Below, one piece after another: positions 47,662-57,991 of a DNA stretch of 64,000 nt. The DNA comes from an uncultured Alphaproteobacteria bacterium (GTDB lineage: Bacteria; Pseudomonadota; Alphaproteobacteria; HIMB59): NCBI GenBank assembly GCA_902524245.1, contig CABZCN010000001.1:186001-250000 (forward strand), in the 5' to 3' direction. The stretch's first letter is position 1, and every line of letters begins with the position of its first letter. A program made the position numbers and the translations under genes. The notes under the pieces are model-generated. The model was not told the DNA's origin. It was given only the letters and a program-made list of their open reading frames with translations, and searched no databases.

Positions 47662-49496
47662 TGAATAAATTTTTACAAAAAAACTATCTTATAATATCTA
47701 TACTAAGCACTGTTATTTTATTTTTGTCCTTTAATTTTATAATCCAAAAAATCAATTTTAATTTAGGAGTTGATTTTACCTCTACCAAAACTTTTACTCT
47801 TTCAAGTGGTACTAAGAGAGTTATAGACGAAATAGAAGAGCCAATAAAAATTAATTTTGTATATAGCAGAGACTTGTCTAAAAATATTCCAATTATTCAA
47901 AATTACGCTAATCAAGTTCAAGGTCTATTAAATAGATATTCAGATCTAGCTTCAGGTAAAATTGAATTAAACTTTATTGAACCAGAGCCTTATTCAGATG
48001 ATGAAGATTATGTAAATAGATATGGTGTGCAAGGTTTTCCTATAGATCAAGAAGGGTCCAAAGTATATTTTGGATTAATTGCTTCAAATACAACAGATGA
48101 TATTGAAACTGTTCCCTTTTTTGATCCCTCAAAAGCTGGCACATTAGAAAAACAATTAACTGACATTGTATACAAACTTAATAGATCAAAAAAACCAATG
48201 ATTGGTTTTTTATCATGGGTGGACACTACACCACCAATGATGCCAAATAATCAACTTGGACAAGGAGAATACACAATACTTGAGGAACTTAGTTATTTTT
48301 ATGATTTTGAGTTTTTAGATACAGACGTAGAGAGTTTTGAGGGTATAGACTTATTAATAGTTTATCACCCCTCTGATATTAGTGACAAAACGGAATATGC
48401 AGTTGAACAATTCATCTTGAATGGGGGAAAATCAGTTATTTTTGTTGATCCATTTTTTGAGAAAAATGACCATTCAAATAAATCATCGAATTTAGAAAAT
48501 GTCTTAAAAACCCTCAATATCAACTATAATAGCAATGTTATTTTAGATGGCGCTCAAGCCACAAGACTGCAAACACAACAAAACATAACTGAAAATACAT
48601 CTCTGCAAACTATGTTGAAATTGAATTGGCCTGAAGTCAGAGGACAGTACATAAATCAAGCTGAAGAAATTGGAGATGGTTTATCTTTAATTAGACTTGT
48701 GTCTCCAGGAGGTCTCTCCCCATTAAACGACGAAAGTGAAATTTCTTACACACCAATTATGTCTTCTAGTGAGGTAACAATGGATCTACCCATGAAAGAG
48801 GTACATGATCCAATTAAGCTCATTAATAATTTTCAGCCAACAGGTATTAGCTATGACTTTGGAGTAAAGTTAAGTGGTATCGCAAAAAGTAATTTTAATG
48901 ATTTTGAATTGAAAAATGAAAACCATTTAGAAACATCCTCAAAAAATATAAATGTGGTAGTTTTCAGCGACGCTGATTTTATAAGAAATGCCTTTTGGGC
49001 AAGAATTCAAAAGTTTTTAGATACCAATGTAATAGAAGCAACATCTGATAATGGAAGTTTAGTTACAAATGTATTTGACTCAATGACAGGATATGACGAG
49101 TTTATTGATCTGAGAAACAAAGAGGCTCCATTTAGACCGTTTGTTGTAGTTCAAAAACTTCAAGCAGAAGCTGAGCAGATGTATCTAGGACAGGAACAGC
49201 AATTACAAGCTCAACTTGATAATACATTAAATCAAATTCAAAATTTATCAGGCGGTAGAGATGTAGAAAGTGTCAATTTATCTGACAAACAATTAATGGA
49301 ATTAGCAAATTTTCAATTACAAGTAGAAAATACTCGTAAACAACTAAGAGAAGTTAGAAGAAATTTAAGTAAAGACATAGATCGATTAGCAAATCAAATA
49401 AACATATTAAATACTTTTTTAATCCCTGTTCTTTTAATTCTACTAATGTTTTTTATTCCAAGACAACTCGGTATCAGAAAAAGAAAAAGCAGATAA
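47661..49496 (+). CDS. Gldg family protein (GldG-like auxiliary component)
   Basis: N- and C-terminal TMs, TLSSGTKRVIDEIEEPIKINFVYSRDL...LSYFYDFEFLDTD; start corrected to 47661 (taATG overlap). Confidence 0.88.
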   Translation: MNKFLQKNYLIISILSTVILFLSFNFIIQKINFNLGVDFTSTKTFTLSSGTKRVIDEIEEPIKINFVYSRDLSKNIPIIQNYANQVQGLLNRYSDLASGKIELNFIEPEPYSDDEDYVNRYGVQGFPIDQEGSKVYFGLIASNTTDDIETVPFFDPSKAGTLEKQLTDIVYKLNRSKKPMIGFLSWVDTTPPMMPNNQLGQGEYTILEELSYFYDFEFLDTDVESFEGIDLLIVYHPSDISDKTEYAVEQFILNGGKSVIFVDPFFEKNDHSNKSSNLENVLKTLNINYNSNVILDGAQATRLQTQQNITENTSLQTMLKLNWPEVRGQYINQAEEIGDGLSLIRLVSPGGLSPLNDESEISYTPIMSSSEVTMDLPMKEVHDPIKLINNFQPTGISYDFGVKLSGIAKSNFNDFELKNENHLETSSKNINVVVFSDADFIRNAFWARIQKFLDTNVIEATSDNGSLVTNVFDSMTGYDEFIDLRNKEAPFRPFVVVQKLQAEAEQMYLGQEQQLQAQLDNTLNQIQNLSGGRDVESVNLSDKQLMELANFQLQVENTRKQLREVRRNLSKDIDRLANQINILNTFLIPVLLILLMFFIPRQLGIRKRKSR

Positions 49497-50501
49497 ATGT
49501 ATATTAAAAATTTAAAAATCTTGGTTTTAATATCGTTTGGATTTTTAATTATTGCTCTTGGTATGTATTTTGATGGCAAAAATATCTCTAACAAGTCATC
49601 ATCTGAAGTATTGTTTCCTAGTTTTGATGAAGTTTTACCAGAAATTGCATACATTGAATTTTCTAATCAAAATGGAAAATCAGTCATTGAAATCATTGAT
49701 AATCAATGGCTTATTTCAAGCTCAAATAATTTTCCAGCAAATACTGAGCTTTTAAGTCGGTTTTTTATTCAACTTCGTGAAGCAAATATTTTAGATGCTA
49801 AAACTAATCGCGAAGATCTTTTATACAAATTGGGTCTAGATGATGAAAATAAAATGCAATTAATTTTAAAATCAAAAGACGATGAGGTCTTATATTCACT
49901 AGATATTGGTATTTATAATTACAATATCCCAGGATCTTACATAAAAGCTACTGACTCCAATCAATCTTATTTAGTATCAACAAACTTAACTGCCGATGTA
50001 TCTGGTTTCTATTGGGTACCCACCGATTTAATAAATATTGGTAAATCTCAAATCAAATCAATTCAAATTTATAATCAGAATATGATTAATTTAAGTATGA
50101 AAGAAGGAGAGCTAGAACACACAAATTTAACCTCTCAATTTAATGAAATTGATAATGATAAAATTATTGATGCTCAAAATATATTAACTGATCTTCAACA
50201 TAATGGCTTTATACTTAAGTCAGAATTACCTAACTCTCCAGACTTAAAAACTAGGTTTACACTCAATAATGGAACTGTAATATTTGTAAATTTTTATGAT
50301 ATAGAGGGTAAAGGTGTTCATGCTACTTTTGATTGGAATTATGTCGATGACAAAGTTCAAATATCAAAATTTATAGATCCATTGTTAGATGGAAATCAAA
50401 TACAAGTTAGTTCGGTTGCTTTTTTAAATAATTTTGCTTTTAGCGTTCCTCAAATATTTTTTGATACATTGAATATAAAATTAAGAGAAAAAACCGAATA
50501 A
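49497..50501 (+). CDS. DUF4340 domain-containing protein
   Basis: single N-terminal TM; follows the GldG-like gene; NANTELLSRFFIQLREANILDAKTNREDLLYKLGLDDENKMQLIL. Confidence 0.8.
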   Translation: MYIKNLKILVLISFGFLIIALGMYFDGKNISNKSSSEVLFPSFDEVLPEIAYIEFSNQNGKSVIEIIDNQWLISSSNNFPANTELLSRFFIQLREANILDAKTNREDLLYKLGLDDENKMQLILKSKDDEVLYSLDIGIYNYNIPGSYIKATDSNQSYLVSTNLTADVSGFYWVPTDLINIGKSQIKSIQIYNQNMINLSMKEGELEHTNLTSQFNEIDNDKIIDAQNILTDLQHNGFILKSELPNSPDLKTRFTLNNGTVIFVNFYDIEGKGVHATFDWNYVDDKVQISKFIDPLLDGNQIQVSSVAFLNNFAFSVPQIFFDTLNIKLREKTE

Positions 50502-51455
50502 TTATTTAATTTCTCCAATTTCAAACTTCATTTGATGTTTATAAATTTGTGATGGGTTTAATTGCGTTGAAGGAAATTTTCGATTATTGGGTGCGTTTGG
50601 AAAACCCTGAGTTTCAAAACACATACCTTGATATTTTTTAATTTTAATACGATTACTGGAATATTTTAAATGCTGACCAGTATAAAATTGAACTCCAGGT
50701 TGATTTGAAAAAATTTTTAGGGATATATTGCTTTTTGATGATTGTATTTTAGCTACAAACTTAGAATTCTTTTTTATAATGAAATTTTCGTCAAATCCTT
50801 TGAATTTATTGGTAAACTTATCACGTATCCTAGTTGATTTTTTAAAATCAAAACGTGTTCCTTTTACACTCATTACCCTACCAGTTGGTATATTTTCTCT
50901 ATCATTTTCTAAGTAATGATTTGAATTGATTTGGACGTGGTGATCAAAAATATCTTTTTTAATTTTATCTAAATTCCAATAGGCATGATTTACCAAATTA
51001 ACGTGAGTAGTTTTTGATGTTTGTGCACTTATATTGATTTTGAGAGTCGAATTTGTAATTGAGTAATCACAACTGGAATATAATTCTCCTGGGAAACCCT
51101 GATCTTTATCTGGAGATATACAATAATAGCTAATATGAGATTTGGAGAAGCTCTTAACTTGCCAAATTTTTGAGTCAAACCCTTTTTTACCACCATGTAG
51201 TATATTTTTTCCCTCATTTCTAGTTAATTTGTATTTTACTCCTTTGATCTGAAATTGAGCTTTTTTTATTCTATTTGCATACCTGCCGCATGTTGCGCCT
51301 AAGTAATTTTTATTATTTTTATATGATGAGATATTTCCTAAATTTAGAATTAAATTGATTTTTTTCTTTTTATAAAATACTTCAAATAATGTTGCACCAA
51401 TATTGAGAGTCTTAACTCTTAAAAACTTATTTTCAATTGTTTGTGATTTAATCAT
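50502..51455 (-). CDS. aldose 1-epimerase (galactose mutarotase)
   Basis: NYLGATCGRYANRIKKAQF...LHGGKKGFDSKIWQV...VNLVNHAYWNL...QFYTGQHL. Confidence 0.9.
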   Translation of the reverse strand: MIKSQTIENKFLRVKTLNIGATLFEVFYKKKKINLILNLGNISSYKNNKNYLGATCGRYANRIKKAQFQIKGVKYKLTRNEGKNILHGGKKGFDSKIWQVKSFSKSHISYYCISPDKDQGFPGELYSSCDYSITNSTLKINISAQTSKTTHVNLVNHAYWNLDKIKKDIFDHHVQINSNHYLENDRENIPTGRVMSVKGTRFDFKKSTRIRDKFTNKFKGFDENFIIKKNSKFVAKIQSSKSNISLKIFSNQPGVQFYTGQHLKYSSNRIKIKKYQGMCFETQGFPNAPNNRKFPSTQLNPSQIYKHQMKFEIGEIK

Positions 51456-51461
51456 TAATGA

Positions 51462-52292
51462 TTAAATTTTTGAAATATTCTCTAAAACTTTTTTTGTTAC
51501 TTCTTTTAATCTTGGAATAGTTGAATTGATTAATTTAATACGGTCATAAGTATTTGGATCTTTTGCAATTTCCTCTCTTAAAGTATCGCCGAAAGTTTTT
51601 CTGAGTTCAGTGCCGATATTAAACTTACAAACATTCGTTGTATTTGCTATCGTTCTTTTTAGTATATCGTCGATACCGCTACTTCCATGAAGCACCAATG
51701 GTACTTCGGTTAAGGTTTCTATCTTCTTTATGACTTGCATATCAATAGAAGAGGATTTGTTTGTCTGTAAGTGTACGTTTCCTGCACTGATGGCCATTGC
51801 ATCACATTTGGTTAATTCAGCAAATGTCTTCGCTTCTTCTGGATCTGTGCTTTGTGACTTTGCACCATCATTGTAACCAACAAATCCAATTTCCCCCTCA
51901 ACGGAAATATTTTGTTTATGAGCCAATTCAACGATTTCACTTGTTTTATCAACGTTTTCATTAAGTGAAAGCTTGGATCCATCAAACATTACAGATGTGA
52001 ATCCGTTGTCAATTGCCTGTAAACACTCTTCTTTTGTATAGCCATGATCTAAATGACAAACTATTGGACTAGATGATTGCTCAGCCAAGTATCTAAACAT
52101 TTTACCTAAAACTGGCAAAGGTGTATTTGCTCTACAACCTGGTCCTGCTTGAAGAATCACAGGCACCTTGAGCTCTTCGGCTGTTTCTGCATAACATCTT
52201 GCATCTTCCCAACCTAGTACTACTAATCCTGCAACGGCATAATTATTTTTTTTTGCTTCTTGTAAAACTTCTGAGAGGCTAGCTATAGTCAT
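51462..52292 (-). CDS. class II aldolase (fructose-bisphosphate / IolJ-like)
   Basis: PIVCHLDHGYTKEECLQAIDNGFTSVMFDGS...EGEIGFVG...LVLHGSSGI...CKFNIGTELR. Confidence 0.92.
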   Translation of the reverse strand: MTIASLSEVLQEAKKNNYAVAGLVVLGWEDARCYAETAEELKVPVILQAGPGCRANTPLPVLGKMFRYLAEQSSSPIVCHLDHGYTKEECLQAIDNGFTSVMFDGSKLSLNENVDKTSEIVELAHKQNISVEGEIGFVGYNDGAKSQSTDPEEAKTFAELTKCDAMAISAGNVHLQTNKSSSIDMQVIKKIETLTEVPLVLHGSSGIDDILKRTIANTTNVCKFNIGTELRKTFGDTLREEIAKDPNTYDRIKLINSTIPRLKEVTKKVLENISKI

Positions 52293-53131
52293 TTATATTT
52301 TGCTATCATATCCTTAATACCTGGGATTGTTTCTAATTGGTAAGCATGGGTTTTTTGGAAAGATTGAATAAGTGATCTTTGAGAAAGACCTACTAGGATT
52401 GTAAAATAATACATCTCATATCCAGGGGCAGCCACACATGGATGATATCCTTTATTAATTGCAATAGTAGAGCCATTAAAAAGTTGATAGCCGTGGCCCT
52501 CTTTTTCATCTTCTGATTGCATTATTTGAACACCAAAACCATGTCCTGGTTTAAATCGATAATTATAAACTTCATCATGACGTGTTTCTTGGGGAAGATC
52601 ATCTGTATCGTGTTTGTGAGGAGGGAAGCCTGACCATCCTCCAGCGCCAACAGTATATAATTCATTTACTAATAATCGACCAACTTGATCATGATGTTTC
52701 GCACCCAAGATATGTTTAATTTTTCTATGAGTTTTAGTATCGTCTGAGCCATATTGAACAACATCTAGTTCTTCTTTTAAAATGAGAAATGGCTCTAATT
52801 TTTTTTCATAAATTCCACCAGCTATAAAACACTCAGAGGAGTCAGATAAACAAGTAATTTTACACTTTGAATTTGTAGGAATATAACTACCCTCAGGTTC
52901 ACCATCCCATACGTCAGTTGTTCTTTTTCCAATCTGTCCTAACTTATTATCCTCCACGGTGATCTCGACGATACCTGTTGCTGGAACTACGCTACTCTCA
53001 TGTTTTGATAGTTGGTATTCATAGGACTCACCTTTTTTTAAATTGATAATATTAAAATAAACCAAAGGTACTGTTTTATTTGTTTCTCCAAATAAAGCTT
53101 GATTTTTATTATCTGAATAAGGTATGTGCAT
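52289..53131 (-). CDS. iolB: 5-deoxy-glucuronate isomerase-like (IolB)
   Basis: VNELYTVGAGGWSGFPPHKHDTDDLPQETRHDEVYNYRFKPGHGFGVQ...NGSTIAINKGYHPCVAAPGYEMYYFTILVG. Confidence 0.92.
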   Translation of the reverse strand: MHIPYSDNKNQALFGETNKTVPLVYFNIINLKKGESYEYQLSKHESSVVPATGIVEITVEDNKLGQIGKRTTDVWDGEPEGSYIPTNSKCKITCLSDSSECFIAGGIYEKKLEPFLILKEELDVVQYGSDDTKTHRKIKHILGAKHHDQVGRLLVNELYTVGAGGWSGFPPHKHDTDDLPQETRHDEVYNYRFKPGHGFGVQIMQSEDEKEGHGYQLFNGSTIAINKGYHPCVAAPGYEMYYFTILVGLSQRSLIQSFQKTHAYQLETIPGIKDMIAKYK

Positions 53132-54094
53132 CTATAACTCCTTTTGATTTTGGTTAATAAATTTTTCTAATTCCTGATTATTGGGCATAGCTGAGGAACA
53201 TCCTACTCTTGTTACAACTATTGCAGCATTTGCGGAACCCCGAATTACTGCATCCTCTAAACTTAGGCCATTGTATAGGGAGCTTATAAAACCTCCATTG
53301 AATGCGTCGCCTGAACCTGTAGGTTTAATAGCTTCGACATTAAATGTCCCGTATTGGCTCTCATTTTCTTTAGTAAATACTTTAGATCCCTCTTCGCCCA
53401 TTTTATAGACAATCACTGATGGTTTTTTTTTAATATACACTTTTGCTAATTCAAGTCCATTTGTGGAATTGTCAGCCACATTAAATTCTAAATCGTTTCC
53501 AATGATAATATCCATTTCATTCATAATTTCCTTATAAACATCTGATTTGATTGTATCAGACTCCCAGTTGTAAGGCCGATAATCAAGATCGATTATTAAT
53601 GGTATCTTGAGGTCTGAAGTTAGTTTTGAGGCAACCAAAACAGCATTCCTTGAAGGTTCTCCTGAAAGCGCAGTACCAGAGATGAATACTGCAGAGTAAT
53701 TATTGAAATTAATTTTATTAATATCCTCCTTATTAAGTTGCAGATCACAAGGATTACTTCTGTAAAGAATAGATTGGTTATTATTTAAAATAGTTTCAAC
53801 AACAGCTATTTGTGTTTGAAATGATTTATTGACTTTTCTGCAGTGTGCTACACCAACTTTGAATTCATTTAGTTTGTTAATTATGTATTCTCCGATTGCA
53901 TCGTCAGATATACAAGTAAGTAAATCAGTGCTGACACCTAATTTCGATAGAGCAACACAAGTATTTGCCGCCGAGCCTCCTAAATGAGAAGAAAAGTTAT
54001 TTACATCAGAGATTTTTGTACCGGGTGGCTCTGGGTAAATATCTAATCCTGCTCTCCCTATTACAAGAATTTTTTTTGTATTATCAAATTTCAT
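53132..54094 (-). CDS. PfkB-family carbohydrate kinase (IolC-like)
   Basis: LVIGRAGLDIYPEPPGTKISDVNNFSSHLGGSAANTCVALSKLG...KPTGSGDAFNGGFIS. Confidence 0.9.
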   Translation of the reverse strand: MKFDNTKKILVIGRAGLDIYPEPPGTKISDVNNFSSHLGGSAANTCVALSKLGVSTDLLTCISDDAIGEYIINKLNEFKVGVAHCRKVNKSFQTQIAVVETILNNNQSILYRSNPCDLQLNKEDINKINFNNYSAVFISGTALSGEPSRNAVLVASKLTSDLKIPLIIDLDYRPYNWESDTIKSDVYKEIMNEMDIIIGNDLEFNVADNSTNGLELAKVYIKKKPSVIVYKMGEEGSKVFTKENESQYGTFNVEAIKPTGSGDAFNGGFISSLYNGLSLEDAVIRGSANAAIVVTRVGCSSAMPNNQELEKFINQNQKEL

Positions 54095-54128
54095 TTAATG
54101 AAAATTAAGTCTAGAGGAATTATTGTAA

Positions 54129-55286
54129 TTACTTAAGAATTTTTTGTATTTCCTCTAGTGAAAAATAATCTGCCTTCTTAAAAGTAGTCTTTATCTCTTG
54201 GTGTGTTTTGGTGTCTGCTGCCTTCATTGTTGATTCAATTATATCCAAAACATGTAACGATAATTCTCCGCTACATCTGTGCTCAAGTTCATTATCAATA
54301 CAGTATGCCATTTCAGCTAATCCTACACCACGGTAGTTCGCATTAGTTGGCGACTCATTAGCCCTACCGCTATGAGATGTAATATTAATTTTACCAAGGG
54401 GCATATCATCAGTTTTGTGCTCTTGCCAAACACCACTATCATCAGTACTTGTGTATACTGAACCTCCAAACATATTTGGATCAGGCACAATCATAGAGCC
54501 TTTATCGCCGTAAAGCTCGATGTGATTACGTTGATGAGCTACAACATCAAACGATAAAGTTATTTGAATTAGAGCCCCATTATAAAATTCTAAATTAACT
54601 AAATAGCTAGTTTGACATTCAACATCAAACTCCTGATCTTTTTTTGGACCTATGCCTATCACTCTTTTATCAAAAACTTTGGTAGAAATACCATGAACAC
54701 TTTTAGCAGGGCCAAGTAAATTTACTAAAGCTGTTAAATAGTATGGTCCCATATCTATAACTGGGCCACCTACATTATTTGCAAACCACGGTTCAGGATT
54801 GGGATGATAAGATTGAACTCCTGGATAAGCAAAAATAGCATTTCCAAGCCGAACATTTCCAATTTTATTATCGTTTATTAATTCAATAGATTTTTGAATT
54901 CCACCACCTAAAAAAGTATCAGGCGCATTGCCAATGTATAAGTTTTTACTTTTAGATAATTTTAAGAGATTTTCACCATCTAAAAAATTTACGGCCATTG
55001 GTTTCTCACTATAAACATGTTTACCGCACTCCAGCGAATTTTTTGCTACCTCGTAATGAGCCTTTGGAATAGTTAAATTTAAAATAATATCGACTTCACT
55101 ATCATTTAATATTTCATCAACGGAACAAGAGTTTATGTTATAAGTATCAGCACATTTTTTAGAGTTTTCATGATTAATATCAGCACACTTAATTATGCGA
55201 AAATTATTAAAATAATCATGTCCTCTAAAATATGTTTCAGAAATATGACCACATCCTATTAAGCCAACATTAAAGACTTTGTTCAT
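54129..55286 (-). CDS. Gfo/Idh/MocA family oxidoreductase
   Basis: NVGLIGCGHISETYFRGH...KHVYSEKPMAVNFLDG...GGPVIDMGPYYLTALVNLLGP. Confidence 0.93.
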   Translation of the reverse strand: MNKVFNVGLIGCGHISETYFRGHDYFNNFRIIKCADINHENSKKCADTYNINSCSVDEILNDSEVDIILNLTIPKAHYEVAKNSLECGKHVYSEKPMAVNFLDGENLLKLSKSKNLYIGNAPDTFLGGGIQKSIELINDNKIGNVRLGNAIFAYPGVQSYHPNPEPWFANNVGGPVIDMGPYYLTALVNLLGPAKSVHGISTKVFDKRVIGIGPKKDQEFDVECQTSYLVNLEFYNGALIQITLSFDVVAHQRNHIELYGDKGSMIVPDPNMFGGSVYTSTDDSGVWQEHKTDDMPLGKINITSHSGRANESPTNANYRGVGLAEMAYCIDNELEHRCSGELSLHVLDIIESTMKAADTKTHQEIKTTFKKADYFSLEEIQKILK

Positions 55287-55295
55287 AAATATGAA

Positions 55296-56753
55296 TTATT
55301 TATCTAGGCCACACATATTGATGTATTTTATTTCAATAAAATCGTCAATTCCATACTTTGAGCCTTCTCTGCCAAGACCAGACTCTTTTATTCCTCCAAA
55401 TGGTGCCTCTGCTTTTGAAGTTAATCCAGTATTGACTCCAACCATTCCGTATTCAAGTGCTTCAGCAACTCTCCATATTCTTCCGATATCTCTGGAATAA
55501 AAATAGGATGCAAGTCCGTATGGTGAGTTATTTGCAAGTTTAATTACCTCTTTTTCATCTTTAAATTTGTAAATTGGAGCCACTGGCCCAAATGTTTCTT
55601 CAGTTGTAATTTTCGCTTCTGGTGCGACTTCAGTTAAAATTGTAGGCTGATAAAAGTTCATTCCCAAAGAATGCTTAGATCCACCAATTGCAACTTTTGC
55701 ACCATATTGTAGTGCATCTTGGACATGCTCCTCAACTTTATTTAAAGAGTGTTCATCAATCATGGGTCCAGAGGCATTTTCCTCATTTAAACCATCTCCT
55801 ACTTTTATTTTAGAAACAGCATCAACAAATTTTGAACAGAAATCATCATGAACTTTTTCTTGGACATAAATTCTATTTGCACAAACACAAGTTTGTCCTG
55901 TATTTCTAAATTTGCTTTGGATTGCACCCGCAACTGCATCATCAATATTTGCATCATTAAATACAATGAAGGGTGCGTGACCACCAAGTTCCATTGAGAC
56001 TTTCTTTACAGTTCCAGAGCATTTCTGTAAAAGTATTTTTCCAATTTCTGTTGAACCTGTAAAAGATAATTTTCTGACTATTGGATTTGTGGCTAATTCC
56101 TCTCCGATTTCAGAGGCCTTTCCTGTAATTACATTTAAGGTACCTTTTGGGAAGCCTGCCTCCTCAGCCAAAACAGCTAGTGCGAGTGCAGAATAAGGAG
56201 TTTGACTTGCTGGTTTAATTACAACTGGGCACCCAACAGCTAAAGCTGGTGCACATTTTCTAGTAATCATAGCATTAGGAAAATTCCATGGGGTAATGGA
56301 TGCCACTACACCAACTGGTTGCTTCAAAACAACAATTCTTCGATCGGTCATGGGATCTGGAATTGTGTCTCCATAAACCCTCTTGGCTTCTTCTGAGAAC
56401 CATTCCACAAAAGAGGCTCCATAGCCTATTTCTCCACGTGACTCATTTATTGGTTTTCCTTGTTCAACTGTCATGATTTGAGCTAATTCCTCTTTATTTT
56501 CAATCATTAAATCAAACCATTTTCTGAGTATGTCTGATCTTTGACGTGCAGATTTTGCCCTCCATTCAGGCCAAGCATTATTTGCTGCTTCTATAGCATT
56601 TCTAGTTTCAGATGTTCCGCACTTAGGGACAGTGCCGATCTCTTTCAAGTTAGCTGGATTGTTAACAGATATTGTCTCACCTGAGTCAGCATTAACCCAT
56701 TCACCGTTAATATAGCACTTATCTCTATAAAATTTTGAGTCTTTAATTTCCAT
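55296..56753 (-). CDS. NAD(P)-dependent succinate-semialdehyde dehydrogenase-like
   Basis: GVVASITPWNFPNAMITRKCAPALAVGCPVVIKPASQTPYSALAL...VSMELGGHAPFIVF...NTGQTCVCANRIYVQ. Confidence 0.95.
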   Translation of the reverse strand: MEIKDSKFYRDKCYINGEWVNADSGETISVNNPANLKEIGTVPKCGTSETRNAIEAANNAWPEWRAKSARQRSDILRKWFDLMIENKEELAQIMTVEQGKPINESRGEIGYGASFVEWFSEEAKRVYGDTIPDPMTDRRIVVLKQPVGVVASITPWNFPNAMITRKCAPALAVGCPVVIKPASQTPYSALALAVLAEEAGFPKGTLNVITGKASEIGEELATNPIVRKLSFTGSTEIGKILLQKCSGTVKKVSMELGGHAPFIVFNDANIDDAVAGAIQSKFRNTGQTCVCANRIYVQEKVHDDFCSKFVDAVSKIKVGDGLNEENASGPMIDEHSLNKVEEHVQDALQYGAKVAIGGSKHSLGMNFYQPTILTEVAPEAKITTEETFGPVAPIYKFKDEKEVIKLANNSPYGLASYFYSRDIGRIWRVAEALEYGMVGVNTGLTSKAEAPFGGIKESGLGREGSKYGIDDFIEIKYINMCGLDK

Positions 56754-56777
56754 AAATATTTATAACAGTTTTAATTA

Positions 56778-57005
56778 TTATTCTACAGTGGCAATTTTAC
56801 CACCTACAGGGATCGTATCACCCTCTTGTGCAATTATCTCTGTTAATTTTCCATTAACTGTTGAAGGTATCTCAGCAGCTGTCTTATCAGTCTCAACTTC
56901 GCAGAGGATATCTCCCTCTTTAATTTCATCTCCGACTTTTTTAAGCCACTTTACTACTTTTCCCTCGTCAACAGTTTCTCCAAGGGATGGCATTATTATT
57001 TCCAT
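56778..57005 (-). CDS. free-standing lipoyl-domain protein
   Basis: 75 aa; MEIIMPSLGETVDEGKVVKWLKKVGDEIKEGDILCEVETDKTAAEIPSTVNGKL; no E2 catalytic domain. Confidence 0.9.
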   Translation of the reverse strand: MEIIMPSLGETVDEGKVVKWLKKVGDEIKEGDILCEVETDKTAAEIPSTVNGKLTEIIAQEGDTIPVGGKIATVE

Positions 57006-57007
57006 AA

Positions 57008-57991
57008 TTATTCTCCTTTTAGTTTTTTTATAACCTCATTTACAATTAGTTCCACTGAGGGAATTGTATTATCTTCGAGTATGTCGGCACTTGGTAAAGG
57101 TACATGTGGTGTAGTTACTCTAGTGACAGGGCCTTTTAAATTTTTAAAACAATGTTCTGAGATTAAAGATGATATTTCCGCTCCCCATCCACAAAGTCTT
57201 GGATTTTCTTCTACTGTCAAGACATGACCAGTCTCAATTACAGATTTTTTTATTGTTTGTAAATCTAATGGCACTAGAGATCTCAAATCGATTACCTTTG
57301 CATTAATATCGTGTTTGTCTTTCAAAATTAATGCAGCCTCTTTTGCTCTTTGTGCCATTAAAGCTAAACCAATAATAGTAATATCTTTTCCCTCGTGAAG
57401 CGTATTAGCCTCCCCGATAGGAATGGATATATCAGTTTGTTCAATTTCTTCTTTGAATGCATAAAGTGATTTATGCTCGTAAAATATAACTGGATCAGGG
57501 TCCTTTACAGCACTATCCATCAAACCTAACACGTCACTAGGGCAACTTGGTGCTACTACTTTTAAACCTGGTATCATCATAGACCAATTTTCTAAACTTT
57601 GAGAATGTTGTGCACCAAATTTTGACCCTCCACCATTTGCAGTCCTAATGACCAATGGAATGTTGATTTGTCCATCTGACATATATCTAGTTTTAGCAAT
57701 TTGATTTGCCACAATATCCCAACAAACAGCTAAAAAATCTGAAAACATTATTTCTGCTATTGGCCTTAAGCCTGTCATTGCTGCACCCATAGCTGCACCT
57801 AAAATGGCCTGTTCTGAAATTGGTGCATCCATGACTCTCTCTTTTCCAAACTCCTCTAAAAGACCAACCGTCGCTTTAAATACTCCACCCGCAGCACCTA
57901 CGTCTTCACCAATAAAAAAAACTTTTTGATCTTTTCTCATGGATTGAGCTATAGCGAGTGAAACACTTGCTCTGTATGTTAATTGTGCCAC
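57008..57991 (-). CDS. 2-oxoacid/acetoin dehydrogenase E1 beta subunit
   Basis: VFFIGEDVGAAGGVFKATVGLLEEFG...DAPISEQAILGAAMGAAMTGLRPIAEIMFSDF. Confidence 0.94.
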   Translation of the reverse strand: MAQLTYRASVSLAIAQSMRKDQKVFFIGEDVGAAGGVFKATVGLLEEFGKERVMDAPISEQAILGAAMGAAMTGLRPIAEIMFSDFLAVCWDIVANQIAKTRYMSDGQINIPLVIRTANGGGSKFGAQHSQSLENWSMMIPGLKVVAPSCPSDVLGLMDSAVKDPDPVIFYEHKSLYAFKEEIEQTDISIPIGEANTLHEGKDITIIGLALMAQRAKEAALILKDKHDINAKVIDLRSLVPLDLQTIKKSVIETGHVLTVEENPRLCGWGAEISSLISEHCFKNLKGPVTRVTTPHVPLPSADILEDNTIPSVELIVNEVIKKLKGE

